Of a stretch of DNA of 64,000 nt, positions 47,186 through 57,550 are shown one piece after another. Source of the DNA: Wyeomyia smithii (Eukaryota > Arthropoda > Insecta > Diptera > Culicidae); contig NC_073696.1 of the NCBI RefSeq assembly GCF_029784165.1, positions 241,040,892 to 241,104,891 on the forward strand, read 5' to 3'. Position 1 is the stretch's first letter; each line of letters begins with the position of its first letter. Under the pieces are notes generated by a model. The model was not told the origin of the DNA and ran no database searches. It saw nothing but the letters and a program-made list of their open reading frames with translations. A program made the translations under genes and the position numbers.

Positions 47186-47290
47186 TATACGTCCTGCGGT
47201 GGTGTAACGAAAGCGCGGCTGACCGGATATCAGAAGTTGTGGGTTCGAGTTCCACCTGTGGTCTAAGACGTGTTTTTTCGAACATCTAAA
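47186..47290 (+). mobile_element. tRNA-like SINE head
   Basis: B box GGTTCGAGTTCC (47242-47253) in a T-arm-like GTGGG-TTCGAGT-TCCAC, preceded by a possible anticodon arm (CTGA-CCGGATA-TCAG) and an A-box-like TGGTGTAACGAAAGCG. The acceptor ends do not pair, so it is not a functional tRNA gene. Confidence 0.45.
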
Positions 47291-47294
47291 CAGG

Positions 47295-50200
47295 CGAACA
47301 CATTGAATACGGCGGCCAAATTTCGATCACTATGAATGAACGTTCTTTTTTTCTTTTCCTAGAAGATTTCATAGTCCTAAATCACAAAGGCTTTGCTCGA
47401 TTAAAAATCAAGAACTCCTAAAAATTCAACTTTTTTTTTAAACTGTCCCATCTTGTAGTGATCGCAAGACGTATCTATTCAAAAAAGGAAAGATGAGAAC
47501 TTAAATATTTTTTCACTATTTTGAATCAATTAAATACTTTGATGCCTAGTGTCAGTGAGATTTACTTATATTCAGTCATTTTCTTAAAACGAACTAGTCA
47601 GAAGACATACATGAATAATTTGATGATTTAGATTACAAAGTGAGGATTGCGACTTCTATATCGTTATGTAAATCCAAGTTTGACAAGTTTAAGCTGTCGA
47701 AAAAGCAAGTTTGCCCAAAATGGTTGTTAATTTCTCAGATTTATTGGTTTTTAATCTTTCGTGCATCGGAAGTTTTTTGGGTTAATTAATTAATGAATTA
47801 TTTACCTAATCAAATAAATCTTTTGCACGCAACATCTCGGCTTTAGTTCTGGATAAGCATATTAAAACGGCACTTTGTCGTTCTACTTTTCACAGCATGG
47901 CACACTACTGAGGTAAGACCTATGACGAGAAACCTTCTTCTATTGAGAGGAATTAAGCGGACGATAGCCCACGAGTAACGAGAAAAATCGTAAACATTCT
48001 TTCCTCGCTTATTAGCATTCCATCAAATACTCACCATGCCTATAAAACGGGCTAGTTAGTAGAATTAGAACGCACTTGTGCGCCGTGTCGTTATTCACTA
48101 CCCCAGTACTATACCCGCAAGCTCATTTAGAACCATTGTAAAGCACAGCTATTTAACGAAATCTGCCTCACTCATTTCAAGCCTAACACGATCGATCATC
48201 CCAGCTGGGTTGCTCTATTTTGACCCGTTTGGAGGGACAACCCAGGGAGCATGCAGGTCACACAAATATTTGCCTGTCGCTGCCCAGCCATCACGAACGG
48301 ACAGAGAATATTTTTGAAACAGTGCAGGCGCCTTATTTCACCTTGTTTTGCTTCGAATCACACCAGCGGAAATTCCCAGCTGCCGCCGATGGTTCGGGCT
48401 TACGCCACAGAGAATGTGTAAAGTTTGACATCTAACGATCCACAGTGGAACAATGGGAAGAGCGTGTGATACCCCAACTGCGGCAGTATTGTTTACTCAT
48501 GTTTCAGCCATGTTATTGAGACAGTTTTACTGCTGGCTTGGTTGGCCGTTTCAGCCAGATGGTTCACTTCGATATCAGCGAACGGTTGGAGTGGTCGGCA
48601 GCCATCCGCGGAAAGGCAAGAGCGTGTTTTTGAGGTTCCGGTTTCTCGCTGAATGCTAGAATCCCGAACGTCGTAAAAATAGTATCAAATTTAGTGCTTG
48701 CAGTGCTGTCAGCGAGCGTATTGATTGACGAAGGCGAAGCACAGATGTCTCCGGCAATCCTGAAAATTGTTGACCATACAATCAGTTCGGAATGGGTGTA
48801 TTTTACGACTGGCAGATAGAGAGGAAGCCGTCGCGCTGCCAATAGAGCGTTGATTTTACTGGTTGTTTACTGTCAATTTTTTAGTCCTTTCTCAGCTTTA
48901 CAGGAAAAAAATCGGTTGAAACTTTGAGGCGATGAAATTATTTGATTGGATTTGAAATTTTAACTATTTGCTTTTATTTTATGAACGCTCGAGTTTTTCT
49001 GCTGTACTTTACAGGAAAGTTACGGTTACGACAAAAGCTGTAAACTCGTAAAAAGTCATATTCTTTGGACGGTGGAATGCCGTCTCGATTGGCTGGTATT
49101 GCATAGCATACACCCTCGCCGTTTTAACTTCACCACGCGGATGTGAGTTATTTGCAGCGAAGCGGGAAAAGGCAATTTAAAATCAATTTCAGCTGCAGCA
49201 TCGTCGGAGTGAGACGTTTGTGGTACTCTTCCCTGTACTATGTTTAGCTTTACATTGTTTTTTCTTTCATCTGTAGAAGTAGTCTGTATTTTTCATTTTG
49301 CCTTCATCCGCCAAGATGATCCGCCTTTGACATATAGCACGTTCTATTCAAATGACATAGAAAAATCTACTTAATCTTCCTACGAAATTTTCCTGTTCAC
49401 TCTAGCGATTGCTGCTTTGTCGTTTTAGAAAGAAAACAATTGCTTCGCTATAAATTTAGAGTCACTCATATGAAACGGTTCTCAAATCTGATAGTGAAAA
49501 CATATTTCGAAGAGAAATGGTCCGGCTTTTCGCAGAAAAAGCAAACAGCTAACAGTACAAAAATACACCCAATGATTTCAATCTTTTAAATTCAAACCGT
49601 GATCAAATCATGTTGTCAACTCATTTCAGCGAATGCAGTAACTTACTCTTTTATTTACTTGGACACGGATCTCAATATCTTTACACGCAAACGATACATT
49701 CAATCGATGTTTTGGCCGTCATTGCGTAATAACTTCATTTTAAATATCTTAGTGCAATAATCACGCACTCGAACTTAATTTGCAATCTCAAATTCCGGAG
49801 ATCAATAAACCTTGCGTCTTCACAATTCTATGGTGTACATGGAGACGCATGGTATGCGACACGTTAAATTCAGTAATTATTAACTGTCCTCACTTAGTTC
49901 AATTAATCCACCCAAGCCTTTCGGACAATTTTGTTCGCATGTTTTTCTGTTTGACATGATGTCCGACTAACCTTCAAACACGGCTTTAAAGTCGTAAATA
50001 GTTTGTCAAACAACGACTCAGGTTGTCGTTATTTATTTTATGATCTCGTTAATCAACTGCCCACGCTGTGGATTATGTTTTTACAGCAAATAAACAGCAA
50101 GCTGAAACCAGTGAAAATCCGATTGAGAACCGTTGTTTACGGTAGAGAAACTACTTAAAATGATACAAAATCAACAAACAAATCAGATACACGAGAGTTT

Positions 50201-52330
50201 TCATTCACTACAAACTGCATGATTCACCACGCAGTAGAATGGACTCGGTTCGATTTAGATCTGCCGGCGCTCGCTCCAATTCATGAGTCTGTCGGCGGTC
50301 AATAAACGGTAAGTGCATTTGGCACCCGGCTTCGAAGCGGGCAGAGTGTCAGAACAGAAATGCTCCCGAAAAATCTTAATTATCTTTTCAAAACTGCAGA
50401 CACTTTCTTGCACGGTGAATTTCTCGAACAGATGCAATTAATCATCCACTGTGGTGTGAATCCTCTGGTATTCGAAGAGGACCGTGCCATTGTTACGTAA
50501 TCTTTCACCGTTCGAGGTCACATTTCTGTTCGACTGTGCTCACGAAAAAAGATCATTCCCAGCGGATCCGCTCATTTCGTGTGTTTTTTTTCTCACGTCA
50601 GTGTGTTTGAAAATTCTGCTTGCTGGTCAAACGAGATACCGCCGCCCGGGTGATGATGCACGCTCTAGCTATCCCCGAACTCACTAGTGGAGTGTGATGA
50701 ATCTAAATTGCATCTGTTGACGCTTACGCGTTCGTGTTACCAAAGGTGAGGAGATTTTTTCTCCCTGTACGAATCGTCGCATGATAGGGATGCCAGTGGG
50801 AAAATAAACTTTTATAGGGTGGATAAACTTCTCTTGTTGGATTTTAACTAATTTGAAGCATCCCCATCGGGGGCCTGTTCGGCAAACGGCTGTCATTCTG
50901 AAAGCCAACGAACGTTTTTCCCAGTTATGGAGAATGCTCGAAACGTGACCGAAAAGACTAATGGCACTTTTCTCCGCGCTCCGTGTGAAACTTTTCATGG
51001 GGTCATGTGCACTTTCCGAGGGCACCACGTGGAGGCGCCTGGTTGGATTCGGGACGTTTGTTAGAAATTTGCTACACGTCGTCCCATGGTTGCTTGCTAT
51101 CGGTCCTCGGCACAGTCATCATTTGGATTTATTAGAAATGTATGCAACAGCAGTGACAAGCTTCTTTTCTTCTGCTGGGTAGCAGTGGGAAAACTGCTCC
51201 AAAAACATAGCTTTTGTCGTGACTGGTGTAGCTTAATCCAAAAGGATGCTACGTTTTGTTCCATTGTTGTCTGGTGGCATGATTTATTCGAGAGGAGTTA
51301 CAGTTATCTTGTTGCAGAATAAGGTTTACCACAGCGCGTTGCTGGTGTCTGCTTGGATATAATTCAACACTGATGAAACATGTTTAAATGAGACAAATAA
51401 ATCAATAAAGCAGTCAAAATATATCATTTTTATCTTCAAAACTATTTGTCCTTTTGTAACAACGGAACTGTTCCGAAATAAAATGGTAGACCGGTAGACG
51501 AAATTAGCATTGGTTTTTTTCCCCCAGCACTCGTAGTTAGGTGGGTATGATTATCCTAAACAACAATAAAGGCTTCCAAGAGGGAGGCACCCCAATATTG
51601 TTGGCAAATTTTCCACGGCTTCACCACACCAAACAACAATAGACGGAAGGTGATAAACATTACGTTTTAGTATGATTTCTTGGTTCGCTTCGCTGTAACT
51701 GATCCTATCTATATTCACGTGGTAATCTTACACAAGTGCTTGTTAGTCTATTTGGGTCGGATGCTACGAAACGCTGAAAGGTATCATATATAGGTTATGT
51801 TCGAAGCGCTTGTATTTATCTCGAATAAGTTTATCTTCGGTTGGTAATCAAGCGTAAATCGTGCGTAGTAAAATTTTGCCTAATTGGTGTGTAATTTGTA
51901 AAACTTGGATTGGAAATAATTAGTTTTGCACAACTGAGTGCTGAATAAGAGGTGAACGAACTATTATTGCTATAAATGAGACCCAAAGTGTAAACGAAGT
52001 TCAACCAAACATGGTATTCGTTTAAAATGATCAAATTTTGTTATAAAAATCTTACTCATAAAATTTGCTGCAAATATAATTTTGTAAATAAGGCGACATC
52101 CATAAATAACGTAATGCAAAAACCCCACTTTTTGGACCTCTACGAAACGTAACGCCAACACCAACTCCGCATAAAAAAATACATGACGGTGTAAAAGAAT
52201 TTGCCTAATACAAATGCTCGTCTTTGGAAAGTCTCTCCAGAGATTTTTTGTTACGTAACACTGATCTCACTTCCCACCCTCTTCTATGTAAGAAATCGTA
52301 ACCTAGCGGTGTTTTGACCAATTGGTAATG
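47295..52330. other. Intronic stretch, largely unique DNA
   Basis: No gene supported. 48050-48830 and 50230-51330 are GC-richer and repeat-poor, possible non-coding conserved blocks. 52080-52330 resembles a dispersed mosquito repeat (CATCCATAAATAACGTAATG ... CGTAACG) that contains the palindrome next to it. Confidence 0.35.
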
Positions 52331-52333
52331 CGG

Positions 52334-52451
52334 TTCAATGATGGCAATGTTGGTCACGGGTTGCTTTCAAACAAGTTTATTTTTTGTCTAGGCCTAGACA
52401 TAAAATAAACTTGTTTGAAAGCAACCCGTGACCAAAATTGCCATCATTGAA
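52334..52451. repeat. Near-perfect 118-bp spacerless palindrome
   Basis: Two 59-bp arms meet at CTAGG|CCTAG (centre 52392/52393). 57 of 59 positions pair; the mismatches are G/T near 52350/52435 and T/A near 52386/52399. Shared arm text: TTGGTCACGGGTTGCTTTCA and AACAAGTTTATTTT. There is no loop, so it could extrude as a cruciform. Confidence 0.95.
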
Positions 52452-52603
52452 ACAAATCGTAACGCTCAAGGATAGTCAAGGAAATATAAACAGATATTTG
52501 GAATAAAATATATAAAATAGAAAAATAAGCTCATACGACGCGACGTGGGACAAAACACAACACTTATCGTTTTTACTACATTTAACATTTTAAAATTTTT
52601 ACC

Positions 52604-52657
52604 TTAAAACTCGACCGGTTTCGGGCGTAATACTGCCCATCTTCAGGAGGAGAGTCC
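52604..52657 (-). ncRNA. Hammerhead ribozyme motif of the Penelope-like element
   Basis: On the - strand: CTGAAGA (52646-52640, core CUGANGA), stem II GGGC-AGTATTAC-GCCC (52638-52623), core GAAA (52622-52619), minimal stem III CCGG (52618-52615) and cleavage triplet ending TC (52614-52613). Stem I can pair GGACTC (52657-52652) with GAGTTTT (52612-52606), with an internal loop. Spacing GAAA-4 nt-UC is that of minimal type I hammerheads in Penelope-like elements. Self-cleavage was not tested. Confidence 0.6.
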
Positions 52658-52711
52658 GACTGGTTACACTTCTTTATACGTTGTTAGTATACGTCAGAGA
52701 GCAAAGAGATG

Positions 52712-52969
52712 CTACGGGATTCTCTGCTTTACTATGTTAAATAGGCAGGATGTGATGGGGGGATCGTCTTCTTTCATCAGCGGTTCTGTCGAATTACTGA
52801 TGTGAAGCGATTCCCAAGCATTTAAGTGGGACGTTTTCCTTACGTTTTTTATAATTTTCGCATTTTTCCAGTCTATTTGGTGGTCTAAAGTTACGGTGCG
52901 GGCGGCTACACTAGATTCGCAGGACGTCGTATGAGTGATGTTAGTTCTTACGTTGCACGAAAATACCAA
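52712..52969 (-). pseudogene. C-terminal GIY-YIG region of a Penelope-like protein
   Basis: 85 residues: NVRTNITHTTSCESSVAART, then VTLDHQIDWKNAKIIKN, HLNAWESLHI and DDPPITSCLF. The spaced H-x-IDW-x-AKI...WES pattern is the usual C-terminal part of Penelope-like GIY-YIG endonucleases. The GIY-YIG signature and the reverse transcriptase are not present. Recognition is by pattern only. Confidence 0.5.
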
Positions 52970-54035
52970 ATATTGAAGACAAATGAGTAATCAGACAAAA
53001 AAAACATAGACAAACAGAACCAGAAATAATTACATTCACCAGTTTTATATTAAATTATATAAAAATAAAATAAATCATATGTTGTAATTTTTTTTTCTCG
53101 TTTTTATTTTCTTCTATTCAATTTCTATACATATATTCCAAATTTTAATTTTTCTTAGAAAAATGCAGCTTATTTTAAAGAACAATAAGCAAATAAAGAG
53201 ATAAATATATATAGAAAAAGTCGAAAAAAAAAACATGAAGAAATGCAAACATTTAATCAATAGAAATATAACAGTAGACAAATACAATCAATTGAAACAG
53301 AGATACTCCAATAAGAAAGTATAGAAACGAATAAAATAATAGGAAAATAGTAAAAAAAGTGTCAAAATAGTCGAATAGAAGAATAGAAGGAACGCAAAAT
53401 CAACAAATAGGAAAAAATTAAATTTTCAGATATAACCTAAATAAAAAATGAATCAAGAATAAAAGAAGTTAAATGAAAGAATAAAAATCAACAGGATTAT
53501 TATACACATAAGGACATATAACACAGCAGATTTAAGAAATGAGAAACAGAGCAATTTAAAAAATTAAAAAAATAAAGGATAGACAAAAAACAGTTAACAG
53601 AAAAATTGAAAACTAGGAACATAGAATAAAAGATACAAACATCAATGAGTCAAATAAATGTAAAAATAAAAAACAGATAGTTTGAAGAATAAATCGATAA
53701 AAATTTAGAAAAATTCAAAGAAGATAGAAACAATAAGAACAGAACAATGAAAAATAATACAAAAATAAATGGAAAAAGAAAAAGGAAAATAATGATAATT
53801 AACAAACAGAAACATTTGAAAAAGAGACAAATAAAATATTTGAAAAGTTGGAAACAGAAAAACTAAGAAACGAATGAAAGTTAAAAAGAAAATTATAAAA
53901 AAATGAAAACTTAAAAAACGGCAAATGAAAATAGAACAATAAGAAAACAGAATTATAAAAAATAAAAAAATAAAAAAAAAAACAAAAAATATATAAAATG
54001 GAATTAAAAAAATTTAATATAAAATGAAAATAGGA

Positions 54036-54160
54036 GAAATAAAAACGAAAATTAAAAAAAAAAATCAAAAGATGTTAAGAGTGGTAAAAATATATTTTTT
54101 AAATACTTTTACCACTCTTAACATCTTTGAATTTTTTTAAATTTTCGTTTTTTTTTTCAA
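54036..54160. repeat. Inverted repeat with about 58-bp arms
   Basis: The inner arms AAGATGTTAAGAGTGGTAAA (from 54069) and TTTACCACTCTTAACATCTT (to 54127) pair almost perfectly around a 9-nt loop. Pairing continues outward through AAAACGAAAATT / AATTTTCGTTTT. Confidence 0.85.
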
Positions 54161-54415
54161 TTTTAAATTTTTTTGGTTGTTCCTTCATTTTATGTAGAAA
54201 CAAGAGAAAAATCTGAAATTAAAATTGCGGAGATATATAAAAATGGGATGAAATATACAAATAAGAGAAAGAAAAATTAAGCAATTGTCAGCTAGAGTAA
54301 TAATAAAAAAAGAATGGGAAAAGTTGTTCAAATGAAAAGAAAAGAAAAACAAAAAAATTACAAATTGAAAAAAGCAGAAAAACCTAATAATTTTCAATAT
54401 AATAATTGTTAAATT

Positions 54416-54644
54416 GTTTTGACTCTTCCAGCTGGTCTCGAGGTACGATGCTGGCGTAACAAGCCAGTCGTCGTAGGTTCGAGTCTCGGCTCGGGAGAGA
54501 CTGTTAGTGTCAGTAGGATCGTAGCGCTAGCCCCGAAATTGTCCTGTACACTCAACAGTTGGCTGTGAATTCTGTGTAAAATAAACAGGAGGTCGAGTTC
54601 CGATACGGAATGTAGCACCAAGGCTTTGCTTTGCTTTGCTCTTG
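54416..54644 (+). mobile_element. tRNA-derived SINE (Feilai-like), full length
   Basis: Complete copy: A-box-like AGCTGGTCTCGAGG, B-box-like GGTTCGAGTCTC, body GGATCGTAGCGCTAGCCCCG, AACAGTTGGCTGTGAATTCT, GGTCGAGTTCCGATACGGAA, and tail GGCTTTGCTTTGCTTTGCT. An 11-bp TSD ATTGTTAAATT is at 54405-54415 and 54645-54655. It inserted into the A-rich domain. Confidence 0.9.
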
Positions 54645-57550
54645 ATTGTTAAATTTATTTCATAAATAAGAATTTATTCATGGAGTATTCTTAGAAGTAG
54701 CAAAATAAATAAAATGACTAATAGTCGAAATAAAAAAAATAAAGAAAAGGTGAAAAAAGCAAAAGTCATCATCAAAGATACTCCTCAGCAAAGGTTCGAA
54801 CATGTCATGGATGTTAAAAACCAATAAAGAAATATTAGAAAAGATAAAAATAGGGAAAGAAAAAAAAAGGAAAAATAGCAAAATAATACAAGAAACGTGA
54901 AAGCAACAAACGGAAAAAACAAAAACTTGAGATAGTAGTCATTAGAAAAATATGTGTTATAAAACAGTAGAATAAAAAATAATAAAAATATGAAGAGTTT
55001 TGGAGGAATAGAAAATAGAGAAATTAGAAAAAAAAAGAACAAAAAAAACATTCAACGCTAATTTGAAAATAAGGAACATAGAAGTATACCAGAAAGTAAT
55101 CAACAAGTCAAATAAATGTGAAAATCAAAAATTAAACAGTTTGAGAAATAAATTAGTGAAAATATAATAAAATTAAAATATTGAAAAACTATAAGCAAGG
55201 ATAACAAAAATAACAAAAAACTGAGAAATAGAAAAAAGAAAATATAGTAAATACGTACAAAAGAGATAATATTGTTAGAAAACAATAGAACATTGGGAAA
55301 AAATCATAATGGAAAAATAACACAGAAAAATAAAAAAAAATAAAATTAATAAAAAAACAACAAGAAAAACATAAAAGCTTAAAAAAAGCAGTGAACTGGA
55401 ATAAGAGAAGAGACTCATAAACAGTGGAACTATTAGGAAAAAAAGAACAATAAAACAAGTAGAAAAAAGAATAATGAAAAAATTAATGCTTAAATTGAAA
55501 AATATATGAAACAATAATAAAAGAGAAATATAAAAACTAAAAAGTTGAAAAGGAGTTAAACCGGATATTTAAATAGAGAAGCTGAAAACTATAAAATAGA
55601 AGAATAGAAAAATAATAAAAAACAAACGTGAAAAAATGAATATCAAAAATACCGCAAAAAAAAACCTAGCAAAATTAAAAATTAGAAAAATGATAGAAAA
55701 AATATAATACTCAAACAATTGAACAAATAGAAAAAAATGAATAATGAAAAAATTAATGCATAAACGGAAAAATATCTAAAACAATGAAAAAAAGAGAGAA
55801 ATATAAAAAATTAAAAAGTAAAAAAGAGCAAAACCGGAAATTTAAAAAATGCTGAGAATACTGAAAAATTAATTAAAACTAAATAAAAATTAAGAAAATC
55901 AAGAAAAACCAATATGTACAAATATAAAATAAATATAAAAACAAAGGAAAATAGAAGAATAGAGATATTGAAACCTATAAAATACTTAAATAGAGAAATA
56001 TAAGGAAAAATAGAAATGCGAAAAAAGAAATATTAGAAATATTGAAAAACCCACCCCATTGAAAATCCCACAAATGTTACAATTCCACAATTAGAAAAAT
56101 TAAAAATTAGAAAAATGGTAACAACAGAACAGCTAAAAAAATTGCTCATTAGGAAAAAAAGGAAATTTAAAAAATTCAAATACATTTATAACAATAATCA
56201 ATTGCGTAGTTTATTAAATAAATTATATTTCTGTAAAAAATACCAATAGTGAGGTAGGAAAACAAAATAAAGGAAAATAAAGAATTTTAAACACGGAGCA
56301 CAATACAAGGTTGATGAATAACAAAAAAGGAATATTTGGAAGATGAAATTATTATATACGAAATGGTAAATCGAAAATGTGGAAAAATGCAAAAGTGGGT
56401 GGAATGATGGAAATGAGTGAATCATAATACTCATCAGTTGGAGTTTGGACATGTCATGGACAATACAGAAAAATAAAGAAATATTAAAATAGAAGAACAG
56501 TGAAATGTAAAAATGGGAAAAAAGCTTAATAGAAAAATACAAAAAACGCAAAATCAACAAATGGAAAAATACAAACTTGAGATATAAACCTATTCAAAAA
56601 CAAACAACGTTTAAAAACAGATGAATAAAAAAGGCATGAAAATGAAGAAATATAAAACGAAAATATTGAAGAAATAGGAAATAGAGATGTTGAGTAAATT
56701 AGAAAGAAATGAAAATAAACAACAGAAAAAATAAGTAGAGGTAAAACAAAATAAGGAACATAGAGAGCAATCAACAAGTCAAATAAATGTAAAAATTGAA
56801 AAATGGGCTGTTCGACAAAAAAATAATAAAAACATTGACAGAAAGAGAGAAAATGAAAAACAGAAATAACATCTGAAACAGAGAAAAGTTGAATTTCAAT
56901 ATTCTACTCTTCTTTTTTTTTAGATGTTAAACAAAAAAAATAAATAAAAACAGAAAAATAATAAAATACAAAATAAACTAATAAAAAATAAAAAAAAAAC
57001 AGAAAAAAGTTGAAAAACGTTGAAAACTAAAAAAACGATAACTGCATTATGAAATAATGGAGGAATCACAAAAAAAGCAAATAGAAACAGAACAACAATG
57101 AAAACAAATGGACATTAAGTAAATAGAAACACTGAATAATGAATAAAAAGGTTATTGATATTCAAACAAATTGAAAAATATCGGAAACATAAAAAAAATG
57201 AAAAAGTAGAAAAACGGAATTAAAAAATGCAAAAATATTAAATAATAAACATAAATGAAATATCAAGAAATCAAAATCAAAAAAAGAGGAATAGAAAAAA
57301 ATCAAAATTTAGCAAATAGTAAAATACAAAAATAATATAAAAAAGAACAGGATATCAAAAAACTGAATAATAAGAATATAAGAACAAAAAACATCCGAAA
57401 AAAGAAACATAGAGAAATTGAGAAATAGAAGAAAATGGCAAATTTGAATTGAAAAATTTAATAATGAAAAATATAACAATAGTAAACTGTTAAACTTATT
57501 TAGTGAATTTACAAATTTGGTAGTAAAATTGAAAAATAGAAAAATAGAAA

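Larger units (their letters stand above)
52600..52975 (-). mobile_element. Penelope-like element 3' end
   Basis: A 5'-truncated fragment on the - strand. It contains the end of a coding frame (52969-52712) and, about 50 bp after its stop, a hammerhead ribozyme motif at 52604-52657, the arrangement known for Penelope-like retroelements. The left end of the element is not resolved and may reach to about 52480. Confidence 0.6.
53160..57550. repeat. A-rich, strand-asymmetric domain, about three diverged copies
   Basis: About 4.4 kb where the + strand is dominated by A with scattered G and T (AGAAAAATAGAAAAA, AAATAAAAA). A longer unit is visible: AGTCAAATAAATG follows an AGGAACATAGA phrase near 53648, 55106 and 56777; ACATGTCATGGA with a Leu/Ile-poor context occurs at 54797 and 56448. 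So it is a decayed higher-order tandem rather than simple poly-A. The long Phe-rich frames on - strand are artefacts of the composition. A SINE (54416) and an inverted repeat (54036) are inside. Confidence 0.75.

Noticed and set aside
47186..47290. Functional tRNA gene
   Set aside because: The T-arm and B box are good but the acceptor stem does not pair and the anticodon stem has a mismatch; it fits a SINE head better.
53799..56777. Several Phe/Ile-rich frames of 60-120 codons on the - strand that look like membrane proteins
   Set aside because: They follow from the A-rich composition of the + strand; no start context, no domain, and overlapping frames are all similar.
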